A stretch of DNA of 64,000 bases from an uncultured Alphaproteobacteria bacterium (GCA_958295725.1 OY282368.1:558001-622000), one strand, 5' to 3'. Positions 29,055 through 38,075 are shown, numbered from the stretch's first letter. Numbers and translations are program-made. The notes: generated from the letters alone by a model not told the origin.

Positions 29055-30644
29055 ATGACGGAACAGCCCGATGTCTTCACGGTGGAAGTGGTCCGCCAGG
29101 CCCTGGCGTCCATCGCCGAGGAGATGTCGCTGGTCGTCATGCGGGCCGCGCGGTCCCCGCTGTTGCGCGAGGCGGGCGACCATTCCTCCGCCCTGACCGC
29201 CGCCGACGGCGGGATCGTCGCGCAAGGCCGGGACATTCCCATCCATCTCGGCGTCATGGGGTTCGCGGCGCGAGAGTTCCTCAAGGCGGTGGGCCCGGAG
29301 AAGATGGCCCCTGGCGACATCTGGTATCTCAACCTGCCCGAGGTCGGCGGCAACCATCTGCCCGACGTGAAGGCGGTGCGACCCGTCTTCCACGAGGGCG
29401 AGCTGCTCGCCTTCGCGGTCTCGCTCGCCCACTGGGAGGACATCGGCGGCGCGACGCCCGGCAGCTACACGGCGCACGCGACGGACATCTGGCAGGACGG
29501 TTTCCGTATTCCGCCGACCCGGTTCTTCGCCGACGACGAGCCCATCGAGGAGACACTCGGCCTCCTGCTCGCCAACGTTCGCACCCGTGACGTCATCCGG
29601 GGCGACATGCTCGCCCAGGCCGCCGCCACGCGGATGGCGGACGCCCGCCTGCAAGCCCTGTTCGAGACCCACGGCCCCGAGACCTTCAGGGCCGTCGTCG
29701 AGAAGCTCGACGACCTGACCGAGGAGCAGACGCGCGCGACGATCCGTACCCTGCCGGACGGCGTCTACGAGGGCGAGGACTACATGGACGACATCGGTCC
29801 CGACGGCGGGCACATCGCCGTCCGGGTCGAGGTCACCATCGACGGCGACGACGCGACCTTCGATTTCAGCGCCACGGACGACGCGGTCGAGGCGCCGGTG
29901 AACGCGACGCCGTCGCTCGCCGCGACCGCCGCCGGGTTCTTCGTCAAGGCCATCTCCAGGCACGAAATCTTCCACGCCGACGGGTTCTTCCGCGCGGTGA
30001 AGGTGGTCACCCGTCCGGGTTCTCTCGTGAATCCGCCGCACAGCTACCCCGTCGTCCTCGGCAACCACGAGACGTCGCAGCGCTGCGTCGATGCGATCAC
30101 GCGGGCGATGGCGCGCTGCGTTCCCGACGCCGTGACGGCGGGCGGTTCGGCGTCGGCGGCGGTGCTCATCTTCAGCGGCCGGTGGCCGGACGGTCGCTGG
30201 TGGTCCTTCTACGAGGCCCACGGCGGCGGCGAGGGAGGACGCGCCGACCGCGATGGCTGGTCGGCCACGCGCGTGAACCTCGCCAACGTCATGAACACGC
30301 CGGCCGAGATGATCGAGGCGCAATACCCCATCGTCGTCTCCAGGCAGGCGCTGCGCCGCGGATCGGGAGGGCGAGGCCGCCGCCGGGGCGGCGACGGCAT
30401 CGTGCGGGTGTACGAGATGCTGGGCGAGGACACCAGGTTCGCGGCCATGCTCGACCGTTGCAAGGTGCCGCCCTATGGCCTGTTCGGGGGCGAGAGCGGC
30501 GCTCCCTACGAGTTGCGGCGCGTCTCGGCGGACGGGACGGAGGAAGCGATCGAGGGCCGCGGGCACTACCGCCTGAAGAGGGGCGAGAAGATCGTCCTCT
30601 CGACCGCCGGCGGCGGAGGCTACGGCGAGCCGGCGGACGCCTGA
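29055..30644 (+). CDS. hyuB: Hydantoinase B / 5-oxoprolinase-type subunit
   Basis: The 529-residue partner of the preceding HyuA has the N-terminal VRQALASIAEEMSLVVMRAA helix, the metal-site neighbourhood HLGVMGF, and the C-terminal glycine-rich GGGGYGEP ending, all typical of the family. AGAGGA lies before the ATG at 29055. It completes the run of small subunit, amidase, ChrA, HyuA and HyuB. Codon use matches its neighbours. The most likely role is ATP-driven ring opening of a cyclic amide whose product the amidase may then cleave; the order is inferred. Confidence 0.91.
   Translation: MTEQPDVFTVEVVRQALASIAEEMSLVVMRAARSPLLREAGDHSSALTAADGGIVAQGRDIPIHLGVMGFAAREFLKAVGPEKMAPGDIWYLNLPEVGGNHLPDVKAVRPVFHEGELLAFAVSLAHWEDIGGATPGSYTAHATDIWQDGFRIPPTRFFADDEPIEETLGLLLANVRTRDVIRGDMLAQAAATRMADARLQALFETHGPETFRAVVEKLDDLTEEQTRATIRTLPDGVYEGEDYMDDIGPDGGHIAVRVEVTIDGDDATFDFSATDDAVEAPVNATPSLAATAAGFFVKAISRHEIFHADGFFRAVKVVTRPGSLVNPPHSYPVVLGNHETSQRCVDAITRAMARCVPDAVTAGGSASAAVLIFSGRWPDGRWWSFYEAHGGGEGGRADRDGWSATRVNLANVMNTPAEMIEAQYPIVVSRQALRRGSGGRGRRRGGDGIVRVYEMLGEDTRFAAMLDRCKVPPYGLFGGESGAPYELRRVSADGTEEAIEGRGHYRLKRGEKIVLSTAGGGGYGEPADA
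30356..30374. repeat. 19-bp direct repeat, copy 1 (inside hyuB)
   Basis: CCGCGGATCGGGAGGGCGA occurs here and again at 30656-30674, exactly 300 bases apart. This copy lies in the conserved SGGxGRxRGG segment of hyuB. Confidence 0.7.
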
Positions 30645-30655
30645 ACGTCGAGCGC

Positions 30656-30674
30656 CCGCGGATCGGGAGGGCGA
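30656..30674. repeat. 19-bp direct repeat, copy 2 (after hyuB)
   Basis: This is identical to 30356-30374 and begins 12 bases after the hyuB stop codon. It may be a relic of a short duplication or rearrangement, next to the AT-rich gene that begins at 30928. Confidence 0.7.
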
Positions 30675-30927
30675 CGCGGAGGTCCCTGCCGGCCATCGGT
30701 GACCTCGTTCGGACAGATGTGAGACGCGGCCCTTGAAAGAAGGGCGGGGGTCTCCGACGCCGTTGGTGTCGAACGGACAGCCCGAAGGAGGCCCCCCCAT
30801 GACGTGTCGAGAACATTGTGACGTTGCGCGTGGACGCGGCCCGGCGTATCCTTTTCCTCGTGGAACGGGAGAACCGTCCCGGCGGCGCGGCGCGGGAGGC
30901 TCCGCGACATCTCCCGAGGAGGAACCG

Positions 30928-31836
30928 ATGTTCAGGACGTTCATGAAAGCCGTTCTCGTCTCCGCCCTTCTGGCTTCAGGCTCTCAAGGCTTTGCCACCG
31001 AATACACACGGGGGCATTTCGCTTGCGGGGATTTTGAGGAAATGGAAAAAGTCTATAAAATGAAGCCGGACATCATCAATTATCAGTCGGGCTATGCCAT
31101 GTGTCTCTTGGCAAAAGGGGAAAACGACTTCGAGGCCCTGAGGCGCCTGCATTATCTAGCAGACCATCATGAAAAGGTTTCCGCCGCTTATGAAATCGCC
31201 AGATATACTGAAACCGGAGGAGAGTTTGAACACGAAATAGATGTAGATAATATAAACAAGGCCATCGAGGCTTACTATAAAGTCCTGTTTCTGATCAACC
31301 TGGACCCCCGCTACCCCAATAATGGCCACAGGGTTTATGAAATAGCAAAACAGATGGAGTTGAAGTCCAGTTATAAATTGGTTTGGTTATATTCTAACAA
31401 ATTTATAAATGGCTTTGCTGGCATACATTTTGATCGGCTCTTGCAGTCCCCGAGCTATGAGGGCGACAGAAATAAAAACACCTACCCGGAATACAGCCCC
31501 TACACCTTGGACAGCCTGGATAAAATGATCGAGCATGGAAGAGAATGCCAACACCTCCCCCGTAAAAATCATTTCGAGATCAATCATTACAAAAGCATTC
31601 CAGAGGGTTGCCGGCTCTATGCGGATATGGCCGAGGCTCTCAAGCCTTTAGAGCAAAAAAGGCTCGGTATCCTTAACCAGGAATCCTGCCAGGACCTGAA
31701 CGAAAACAACTGCCCAGAGTATTATCAGATTGTAAATGAAATGCTGGATCTTTATGACCAAAATCAAATTGATCAAGATGAGGCTTTGCGCCATCTGCAT
31801 GCCTACCAAAAGCAACAAGCTCAAAACAACGACTAG
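30928..31836 (+). CDS. Exported AT-rich orphan protein of unknown function
   Basis: The 302-residue product has a signal peptide (MFRTFMKAVLVSALLASG, cleavage near FA-TE) and a mature part rich in Lys, Tyr, Asn and Glu. It is mostly helical with several cysteines and a TPR/Sel1-like flavour (repeated AxxxYxxAxxL segments). GAGGAGG at 30916-30922 sets the start. Composition is strikingly unlike the neighbours: 31201-31260 has 20 G/C out of 60, while flanking genes are near 70 percent. The signal-peptide region is still GC-rich. I do not recognise the family. Transfer from a low-GC donor is the simplest reading. Confidence 0.8.
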   Translation: MFRTFMKAVLVSALLASGSQGFATEYTRGHFACGDFEEMEKVYKMKPDIINYQSGYAMCLLAKGENDFEALRRLHYLADHHEKVSAAYEIARYTETGGEFEHEIDVDNINKAIEAYYKVLFLINLDPRYPNNGHRVYEIAKQMELKSSYKLVWLYSNKFINGFAGIHFDRLLQSPSYEGDRNKNTYPEYSPYTLDSLDKMIEHGRECQHLPRKNHFEINHYKSIPEGCRLYADMAEALKPLEQKRLGILNQESCQDLNENNCPEYYQIVNEMLDLYDQNQIDQDEALRHLHAYQKQQAQNND

Positions 31837-32201
31837 CCCCCCTCCTCCGATCGCTATCGACCGCGCCCGCGCCTCCCAGGCCCGGCAAGCGGGGGCGCAG
31901 GACGAGCGGAGCGGACCGCGGATTTCCCGAAGGGATCGGGCGCCGCGCATCGGTGCATCCCGGCACTTCCGTCATCAGAGCCATGACGGCTTGTCGGGCA
32001 TGAGGGCCGTCGAGAGGCCACGGAGCGCCGGGAGGAGTTCCTCGCCCGCATGAGATGGGTCGATCCCGCGGGAGCGACGCGACGGCGGCGTATCGGCGCT
32101 ACGGGTCCCATGCCGCACGGGACCTGCCCGGCGGGGCCCTTGCGCGCATCCCCCGGGAACGGCCACCTTTCGAGAGGTCTCACGCAACTCTGGAGGATCG
32201 G
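31837..32201. other. Intergenic region after the AT-rich gene
   Basis: The 365 bases return abruptly to high GC. Open frames on both strands are arginine- and proline-rich and unconvincing. No repeat end, tRNA or transposase remnant was recognised. GGAGG at 32192-32196 is the ribosome site of the next gene. Confidence 0.5.
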
Positions 32202-32513
32202 ATGATCGTCGACTACCGTGCCTATACCTTCAAGCCGGGAACCATTCCCGCGTTCTACGAAATGTTCGAGAAGGACGGACTCGAGCCGCAGCGGCGCATC
32301 CTCGGAAACTTCATCGGCATGTACCGCACCGAGGTCGGCAACGTGAACGAGGTCATCCACATGTGGGGTTACGAGAACGCCCTCGAACGAGACCGGCGCC
32401 GGACGGAACTCTACGAGGATCCCGTGTTCGCCGACTATGTGGTCCGCGCCCGCGAGCTGATCGTCGCCCAGGACGTCCGCACCCTGATCCCCGCGCCCTT
32501 CAATCCGAAATAG
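32202..32513 (+). CDS. NIPSNAP family protein
   Basis: The 103-residue ferredoxin-like fold protein starts at ATG 32202 with GGAGG five bases upstream. MIVDYRAYTFKPGTIPAFYEMF and HMWGYENALER are the usual NIPSNAP features. Bacterial members form dimeric alpha-beta barrels and occur beside catabolic genes; their biochemical role is largely unknown. It is convergent with the VOC gene, with an 11-base gap. Confidence 0.85.
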   Translation: MIVDYRAYTFKPGTIPAFYEMFEKDGLEPQRRILGNFIGMYRTEVGNVNEVIHMWGYENALERDRRRTELYEDPVFADYVVRARELIVAQDVRTLIPAPFNPK

Positions 32514-32523
32514 TCGCGGTCGT

Positions 32524-32952
32524 CTATCCCGACCCCGGCGCCTCGGCCGCGAGCGCGCTGTCCGCCTCCCGCGCCGCGACGACCTCGGCGCCGCGGAAGT
32601 TGAGCTCGATCTTCACGCCGTTGGGGTCGCGCAGGAAGACTTGGCGGATGTCGCGGCCGGGCACGTCGCGCACGCGAAAGGGAACTTCATGCCCCTTGAG
32701 CAGGTCGATCGTGTCGTCAATGCCCCTGGCCTCGAAGGCGACGTGATCGATGGCGCCGGTGCCTTCGTCGGGCCGGTCGTCGACGCCGACGAGATGGATG
32801 ACGGCCTCGTCGCCGCAATAGAGCCAGGCGCCCGGGAACTCGAAGGATGGACGGTCGCCGTCGATCAGGCCGACGACATCGGCGTAGAACGTTCTCGTCG
32901 CCTCGAGGTCGCCGGTGACGATGTTGACGTGGTTGAGGGCTGTAACGGTCAT
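32524..32952 (-). CDS. VOC (glyoxalase-fold) family protein
   Basis: This 142-residue single-VOC protein has two beta-alpha-beta-beta-beta modules: NHVNIVTGDLEATRTFY near the start and IDHVAFEARG in the second half. Metal-ligand candidates are His8, His in DHVAF and the terminal Glu in KIELNF. It could be a lyase, isomerase or dioxygenase on a small substrate. Its ATG overlaps the TGA of the EamA transporter gene (ATGA, 32949-32952), so the two are co-translated. Confidence 0.87.
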   Translation of the reverse strand: MTVTALNHVNIVTGDLEATRTFYADVVGLIDGDRPSFEFPGAWLYCGDEAVIHLVGVDDRPDEGTGAIDHVAFEARGIDDTIDLLKGHEVPFRVRDVPGRDIRQVFLRDPNGVKIELNFRGAEVVAAREADSALAAEAPGSG

Positions 32953-33920
32953 GGGTTCGTCCCCCTTTTGCGGCGGATGACGGTCGCGAGCGAGAATCGG
33001 GATCCTGGCAGTCTACCACGACGCCGGACATGTCGAGTGCCTCGCCGGCGCGATGTCTCGCGGTGCATGATGTAGAGGCCGCTCAGGACGACGAGGACGG
33101 TTCCGCCGATCATCCACCGGTCGGGCAGGTCGCCCCAGATGGCGAACCCCAGGGCGATGGCCCAGATCATGTTGAAGTACTTGAAGGGCATGACGATAAT
33201 GGCTTCCGCGAGCCGCAGGGCCTCGATATAGAGGAAGTGCGCCGCGCCCACGAGAATCCCGCTGAGCGCCAGAAGCAGCCAGTCCCGCGCGCCGGGGAGG
33301 ACCCAGCCGAACGGCAGGGTGAGCAGGCCGATCAGGCAGGCCGCGGCGGTCGTGAACGCGAGGGTGCCGACCGACGACTCCGTCGCCGCGATCCGCCGCG
33401 TGATGATGTCGCGCCCGACCCCGCCCATCACCGATACCAGCGGCAGAAGCATGGCGAGGTGCGGGCCTTCGCCGGTCGGCTGAATCATCAGCAGGACTCC
33501 GCCGAATCCGACCGTGACGGCGGTCCAGCGCCGCCACCCCACGGTCTCGCCCAACAGCAACGGCGCCAGCGCCGTGATCATGATCGGGCCGGTGAAGGTC
33601 GCCGCCATGGAGTCGGCGAGCGGCAGGTACGTCAGGCCGGATACCCAGAGGAAGGACGAGGCCACGAAAAGGAGTGCCCGCGCGTTCTGGGCGCGGACAT
33701 GCCGGACCCTGAGCGAGCGCCAGCCACCCGCGCGCCAGGCGAAGAACGCGATGGGCAGGAATGCGAAGAGGGCGCGGAGCGCCACGATCTCGCCCACGGG
33801 ATAGCTGCCCGTCAGCCACTTCATGGTGGCGTCGTTGACGGTGAGGAAGACGCCTCCGAGCAGGATGCAGGCGATGCCGCCGGTGGGGGAAATCGATCCC
33901 GACGTGATGGGGCGGCGCAT
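32949..33920 (-). CDS. EamA/DMT superfamily transporter
   Basis: The 323-residue membrane protein has about ten hydrophobic helices in two EamA repeats (about 12-145 and 155-295). The first contains RALFAFLPIAFFAW, the second FKYFNMIWAIALGF. A charged arginine-rich tail of about 30 residues follows. It likely exports or imports a small metabolite. It is the first gene of a two-gene operon with the VOC protein. Confidence 0.9.
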   Translation of the reverse strand: MRRPITSGSISPTGGIACILLGGVFLTVNDATMKWLTGSYPVGEIVALRALFAFLPIAFFAWRAGGWRSLRVRHVRAQNARALLFVASSFLWVSGLTYLPLADSMAATFTGPIMITALAPLLLGETVGWRRWTAVTVGFGGVLLMIQPTGEGPHLAMLLPLVSVMGGVGRDIITRRIAATESSVGTLAFTTAAACLIGLLTLPFGWVLPGARDWLLLALSGILVGAAHFLYIEALRLAEAIIVMPFKYFNMIWAIALGFAIWGDLPDRWMIGGTVLVVLSGLYIMHRETSRRRGTRHVRRRGRLPGSRFSLATVIRRKRGTNP

Positions 33921-34139
33921 CAGACGTCCGCCGCGTTCGATATGGAGTTCATCGCCGTTTCACGTCGGTTTCCGCTCGGGGATGCCGGGCGTCGCGGGCC
34001 GGCCGGTCGCTCCGGGCCCCGGCGCCCCGACCCGGCGATGGAATACCAGACTCGTCCGGTTGGCCGCGAGGCCGCGTGCGGTGGCGGCGCGTCCGGCGTT
34101 GGTCCTATGATGACCGCGGACCCGAAGGAGTCTCTCCAT

Positions 34140-36158
34140 ATGCGGGAACTCGGCGAGCTGGAACTGATACGCGAGTCGCTGGTCGCGGTCGCGGCGGAGA
34201 TGCGCGCCAACGTCATCCATTCGTCGTACTCCTCGATCATCTACGAGGGCCACGATTTCTCGTGCGCGCTGCTCACGGCGGACGGGCGGCAGGCGGCGCA
34301 GTCACTCGAAGACCATCCGATCCACCTGTTCGCGGTGCCCTATTCGGCCCAGCAGGTCCTGAAGACGTTCGTCGACGACATCCACGACGGCGACATCTTC
34401 CTGCACAACGATCCCTACACGGGCGGCACCCATCTCAACGACATCCTGATGCTGCGCCCCGTGTTCCACGGCGGACGGCATGTCATGTTCGCCGCCGTGC
34501 GTTGCCACTGGGGCGATGTCGGCGGGATGTCGGCGGGCTCCATTTCCGGGCGCGTCAGGGAGATCTTCCAGGAAGGGATGAGGGTGACGCCGACGAAGAT
34601 ATGCGACCGCGGCGCGATGAACGAGGCGTTTCTGACGCTGCTGTTCGACAACATGCGCGTGCCCGTGGAGCGGCGCGGCGACTTCAACACCATGTACGGG
34701 GCCGTGCGCAAGGCCGCGCGGCATCTCCGGCGGTTGTTCGACCGGTTCGGTCCGGAGGCGTTTCTCGGCGGCGTCGAGGAACTGATACGGCGGAGCGAGT
34801 CCCATCAGCGCCGGCGGATCGGTGAACTGCCGGACGGCGACCGCTTCGCGGAAGGCTACATCGAGAGCGATGGGCACGGTCCCGCACCACTCGTCGCCAG
34901 GCTCAAGCTGACGGTCGCGGGCAACTCGCTCATCGCCGATTTCTCGGGATCGTCTCCACAGTCGGCGGGGCCCACCAACGTCGGACCCGCGATGGCGCGG
35001 AACGCCGTCGTGACCATCGCCAAGTCCTTCCTCGATCCCGACTCGCCGATCAACCACGGATCCTTCGCGCCGATCGAGGTCGTCGTTCCGGAGGGAAGCT
35101 TTCTCAACGCCCGTTCCCCCGTGCCCTGCGGCGGCATGGCGGAGGTCAAGTATCTGCTCGATTCGACCGTGGCCGCCGCGTTCGGCCAGGTCGTTCCCGA
35201 CATGATGACCGGGGACGCGCGCTGCTCCGCCAATCACACTTACATCTCGGGCCCCTGTCCCGAGACCGACGGCATCTACCTGTTTTACGAGTACCCCTCA
35301 GGTGGGACGGGGGCCGTCCACGGCCGCGACGGTCACAATGGCATCCGCGTCTACACCGAGGGCGACTTCAACGCCATCCAGTCGTCGGAGGTCGTCGAGA
35401 GCCAGAACCCGCTGCGCGTCGAGCGTTGCGAGCTGCGGGAAGGGAGCTGCGGCGACGGCCAGTGGCGTGGCGGCTTCGGTATCCGCCGGGACATCCGTGT
35501 GTTCAACGACCGGTCCACCCTGTCGGTTCTGTCCGACAAGAACGTCATCCCGCCCTACAGCGTCAACGGGGCGCGGAACCCGGCGGGCAACCGCTTCACG
35601 GTCGTGCGCGACGGGGCCGTCGTCGAACCGTCTCCGATACCCGGGAAGGTGACGGGATTTCCCCTGGAGCCTGGCGACGTCGTGCGCATGGAGGGGGCGG
35701 GCGGCGGGGGATACGGGGATCCGCTGGCGCGCGACCCCGCAGCGATCCGGCGGGACGTGAAGGACGGGCTCCTGACCGAAGAGCAGGCGGAGTCGCGTTT
35801 CGGCGTGGTCCCGGACGGCCGGGGCCGCGTCGACGCCGGACGCACGGCGAGGAGACGCGAGGAGCTCCTGGCCGAGCGGGTCATGCTGGCCGTCCGGACG
35901 GCCGCCGGCGAGACGTTCGACGGTCCCCGGCGCCTGCTGGAGATCTCCGGTGAGTCGGCGGCCCGTCTCGGCGTAGCCGCCGGCGAGATGATCGAGATCA
36001 CGGCCGGGAAGGGCGCCAACGTCCGCGGCTGGGCGCGCGTCTCCGAGGCGAACGGTGACGGCGAGGTCGCCGTCGATCCTTCGACCCTGGGGCTGATCCG
36101 GGCGGCGCCCGGGGAGCTGGTCCAGGTTCGTCCCGTCTTGCGCGCTCCGTTCGTGTAG
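34140..36158 (+). CDS. Hydantoinase B family protein with C-terminal extension
   Basis: The 672-residue protein starts at ATG 34140, where AAGGAG lies 9 bases upstream; an ATG at 34107 is also in frame but less well placed. HLFAVPYSAQQ, NDPYTGGTHLNDI and the glycine-rich GGGGYGDPLARDP are standard HyuB features. After the usual family end there are about 95 more residues (about 578-672), with LLEISGESAARLG, GEMIEITAG and VRGWARV, looking like a small beta barrel. No HyuA gene adjoins it; the SDR gene follows after 41 bases. It either pairs with the HyuA at 26963 or works alone. Confidence 0.88.
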   Translation: MRELGELELIRESLVAVAAEMRANVIHSSYSSIIYEGHDFSCALLTADGRQAAQSLEDHPIHLFAVPYSAQQVLKTFVDDIHDGDIFLHNDPYTGGTHLNDILMLRPVFHGGRHVMFAAVRCHWGDVGGMSAGSISGRVREIFQEGMRVTPTKICDRGAMNEAFLTLLFDNMRVPVERRGDFNTMYGAVRKAARHLRRLFDRFGPEAFLGGVEELIRRSESHQRRRIGELPDGDRFAEGYIESDGHGPAPLVARLKLTVAGNSLIADFSGSSPQSAGPTNVGPAMARNAVVTIAKSFLDPDSPINHGSFAPIEVVVPEGSFLNARSPVPCGGMAEVKYLLDSTVAAAFGQVVPDMMTGDARCSANHTYISGPCPETDGIYLFYEYPSGGTGAVHGRDGHNGIRVYTEGDFNAIQSSEVVESQNPLRVERCELREGSCGDGQWRGGFGIRRDIRVFNDRSTLSVLSDKNVIPPYSVNGARNPAGNRFTVVRDGAVVEPSPIPGKVTGFPLEPGDVVRMEGAGGGGYGDPLARDPAAIRRDVKDGLLTEEQAESRFGVVPDGRGRVDAGRTARRREELLAERVMLAVRTAAGETFDGPRRLLEISGESAARLGVAAGEMIEITAGKGANVRGWARVSEANGDGEVAVDPSTLGLIRAAPGELVQVRPVLRAPFV

Positions 36159-36199
36159 AAGTCGTTCCCGGTTTCGGGATCTGAACGCGGGAGGTCGAT

Positions 36200-36970
36200 A
36201 TGAGCGGAGTCCTCGTCGTTACCGGAGCGAGCACGGGTATCGGGGCGGCGATCGCGCGGCGCGGCGCAGCGCGCGGGTACGACGTCTGTGTCAACTACCG
36301 AAGCCGGTCGGCCGAGGCCGAGGCCGTCGTGGCGGAGATCGGGAAGCTCGGACGCAAGGCGGTCGCCGTGAAGGCGGACGTCGGCAAGGAGGAGGACGTC
36401 CTCCGCATGTTCGAGACCGTGGACCGGGAGCTCGGCCCGGTCACCGCCTTGGTCAACAACGCGGGCTTCGTGCCCGGACGCGCCACGGCCGACCGGGTGA
36501 CGGCCGCGGACGTCCAGGTGACCATGGACACCAAGGTGATGGGCACCGTCCTCTGCTGTCGCGAGGCCCTCAAGCGCATGATGCCGAGGTACGGCGGACG
36601 GGGAGGCGCGATCGTCAACGTGACTTCGCCGGCCTCCCAGCACGGGGCGCCCGGCTACTGGATCCATTACGCTGCGTCGAACGGCGCCGCGGACACCTAC
36701 ACGATCGGGCTCTCCAAGGAAGTGGCGTCGGAGCGCGTGCGCGTCAACGCCGTGCGGCCCGGGTTCGTCATCACGAACTTCCACATCAATGCCAACTGGC
36801 CCGACCGTATCGAGAAGTTCGTCGCCCAGAACCCCGAGATGCGCGACGGCAAGCCGGAGGAGGTGGCGGACGCCATCCTGTGGCTTCTGTCGGACGACGC
36901 GTCCTTCGTTTCCGGGGCCATCGTGGATGTGACGGGCGGCCAGTCCGGCATGATCAACCCTAGGGATTGA
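36200..36970 (+). CDS. SDR family oxidoreductase with Asn in place of catalytic Lys
   Basis: The 256-residue Rossmann-fold protein resembles E. coli YgfF-type glucose-dehydrogenase-like SDRs. The cofactor loop TGASTGIG is at 8-15, NNAG is present, and the C-terminal VTGGQSGM is usual. The catalytic YxxxK reads Y157-A-A-S-N161, so the lysine that lowers the tyrosine pKa is missing. The frame is intact and the rest is well conserved, so it could be a catalytically altered or binding-only SDR. GGGAGG precedes the ATG. It converges on the enolase-superfamily gene with a 7-base gap. Confidence 0.9.
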   Translation: MSGVLVVTGASTGIGAAIARRGAARGYDVCVNYRSRSAEAEAVVAEIGKLGRKAVAVKADVGKEEDVLRMFETVDRELGPVTALVNNAGFVPGRATADRVTAADVQVTMDTKVMGTVLCCREALKRMMPRYGGRGGAIVNVTSPASQHGAPGYWIHYAASNGAADTYTIGLSKEVASERVRVNAVRPGFVITNFHINANWPDRIEKFVAQNPEMRDGKPEEVADAILWLLSDDASFVSGAIVDVTGGQSGMINPRD

Positions 36971-36977
36971 GGCGTCC

Positions 36978-38075
36978 TCACAGATCGTCCGGGTCGAGAT
37001 CGAGGCCCAGGCCCGGACGGTCGAGCAGGCGGATGCGTGAGTCCTCGATCGCCAGGAACCCCTCGGGCGCCCGGTCGAACAGCCACCGGTGAAGCATGTG
37101 GTACTCCACCGACTCGCAGTCAGGCAGAGCCGCCGCCACGTGAAGGCTCGCCGCCATGCAGACGATGGAGCCCGCGCTGTGAATGGTCGTAGGGCTGTAC
37201 CGGGCGCGCGCGGTCGCGGCGATGCGCAGGCCTTCCGTGATGCCGCCGCAGATGGCCAGATCGAATTGCGTGAAGGTGACGGACTTGCGAGCCAGGAGCT
37301 CGTGGAATTCCCGCTGGTCGACGAAGTTCTCGTTGCCGGCGACGGGAATGCCGCTCCGCTCGTTGATCGTCGCCATGCCGTCGTAATCGTGGGCGGCGAC
37401 GGGTTGCTCGAAGAAATGGATGTCGAACGGCCTGATGCGTTCCGCCAGTGCCAGGGCGTCGCGGGTCGTCATGCCGCAGACGGCGTCGACCATCAGGCGA
37501 CGGTCGGGTCCGATCGCCTCCCGAACCGCCTCGACGCGCGCGACGTCGACGTCGAGAGGAGCGCCGCCGACCTTCATCTTGACGGCGGCGAACCCCCGGT
37601 CGACGTAGCCCGACATCTCCTCAGCGAGATCCGCGATGGACTTGTCCGATCCGTAGAGGCCCGCGCTCGCGTAGACGTGGGCGCGGTCGGAGTGCCCGCC
37701 GAGCAACTGGTGGAGCGGCAGGCCGGCGTGCCGGGCGAGCACGTCCCAGAGCGCCATGTCGACGGCCGACATCGCCGCCCGGATCAGGCCCGGGCGGGCG
37801 GCGATGCCGCGGCCGGAGTCCATGTCTTCCCAGATCGCGGCGATGCGTCGCGGGTCCCTGCCGACGACCATCGGCGCGATGTCGTCCTCGAGGGTCGCGA
37901 CGAGCGCGCGCGCCGTTCCGCCGGATACCCAGCCCTCGCCGACGCCCCGCAACCCGGTGTCGGTCTCGACGAAGGCGAGCACGATCTCCTTCTTGCGCCA
38001 GGTGAGGACCGGGTTCGAGAGCGGAGGGTCGAGGTCCCAGCTCAACGACTTGACGACGAGATTCCTGATCTTCAC
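36978..38075 (-). CDS. Mandelate racemase / enolase superfamily enzyme
   Basis: The 365-residue protein has a capping domain (1-120) and a barrel. Catalytic features are KMK (in AAVKMKVGG), metal ligands Asp in MVDAVCG, Glu in FFEQP and Glu in GNEN, and a later Asp and His (in TTIHSAGS) fitting the racemase/acid-sugar dehydratase subgroup. It should abstract a proton alpha to a carboxylate and probably dehydrates or epimerises a sugar acid or similar substrate. GTG at 38075 is preferred (CCGGAGA upstream); ATG 38117 would add 14 residues. With the neighbouring SDR it suggests an acid-sugar-type catabolic pair. Confidence 0.9.
   Translation of the reverse strand: MKIRNLVVKSLSWDLDPPLSNPVLTWRKKEIVLAFVETDTGLRGVGEGWVSGGTARALVATLEDDIAPMVVGRDPRRIAAIWEDMDSGRGIAARPGLIRAAMSAVDMALWDVLARHAGLPLHQLLGGHSDRAHVYASAGLYGSDKSIADLAEEMSGYVDRGFAAVKMKVGGAPLDVDVARVEAVREAIGPDRRLMVDAVCGMTTRDALALAERIRPFDIHFFEQPVAAHDYDGMATINERSGIPVAGNENFVDQREFHELLARKSVTFTQFDLAICGGITEGLRIAATARARYSPTTIHSAGSIVCMAASLHVAAALPDCESVEYHMLHRWLFDRAPEGFLAIEDSRIRLLDRPGLGLDLDPDDL

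Noticed and set aside
33030..34139. N-terminal extension of the HyuB frame upstream of 34140
   Set aside because: The frame is open but is antisense to the EamA transporter gene and low-complexity; the ribosome site and family start support 34140.
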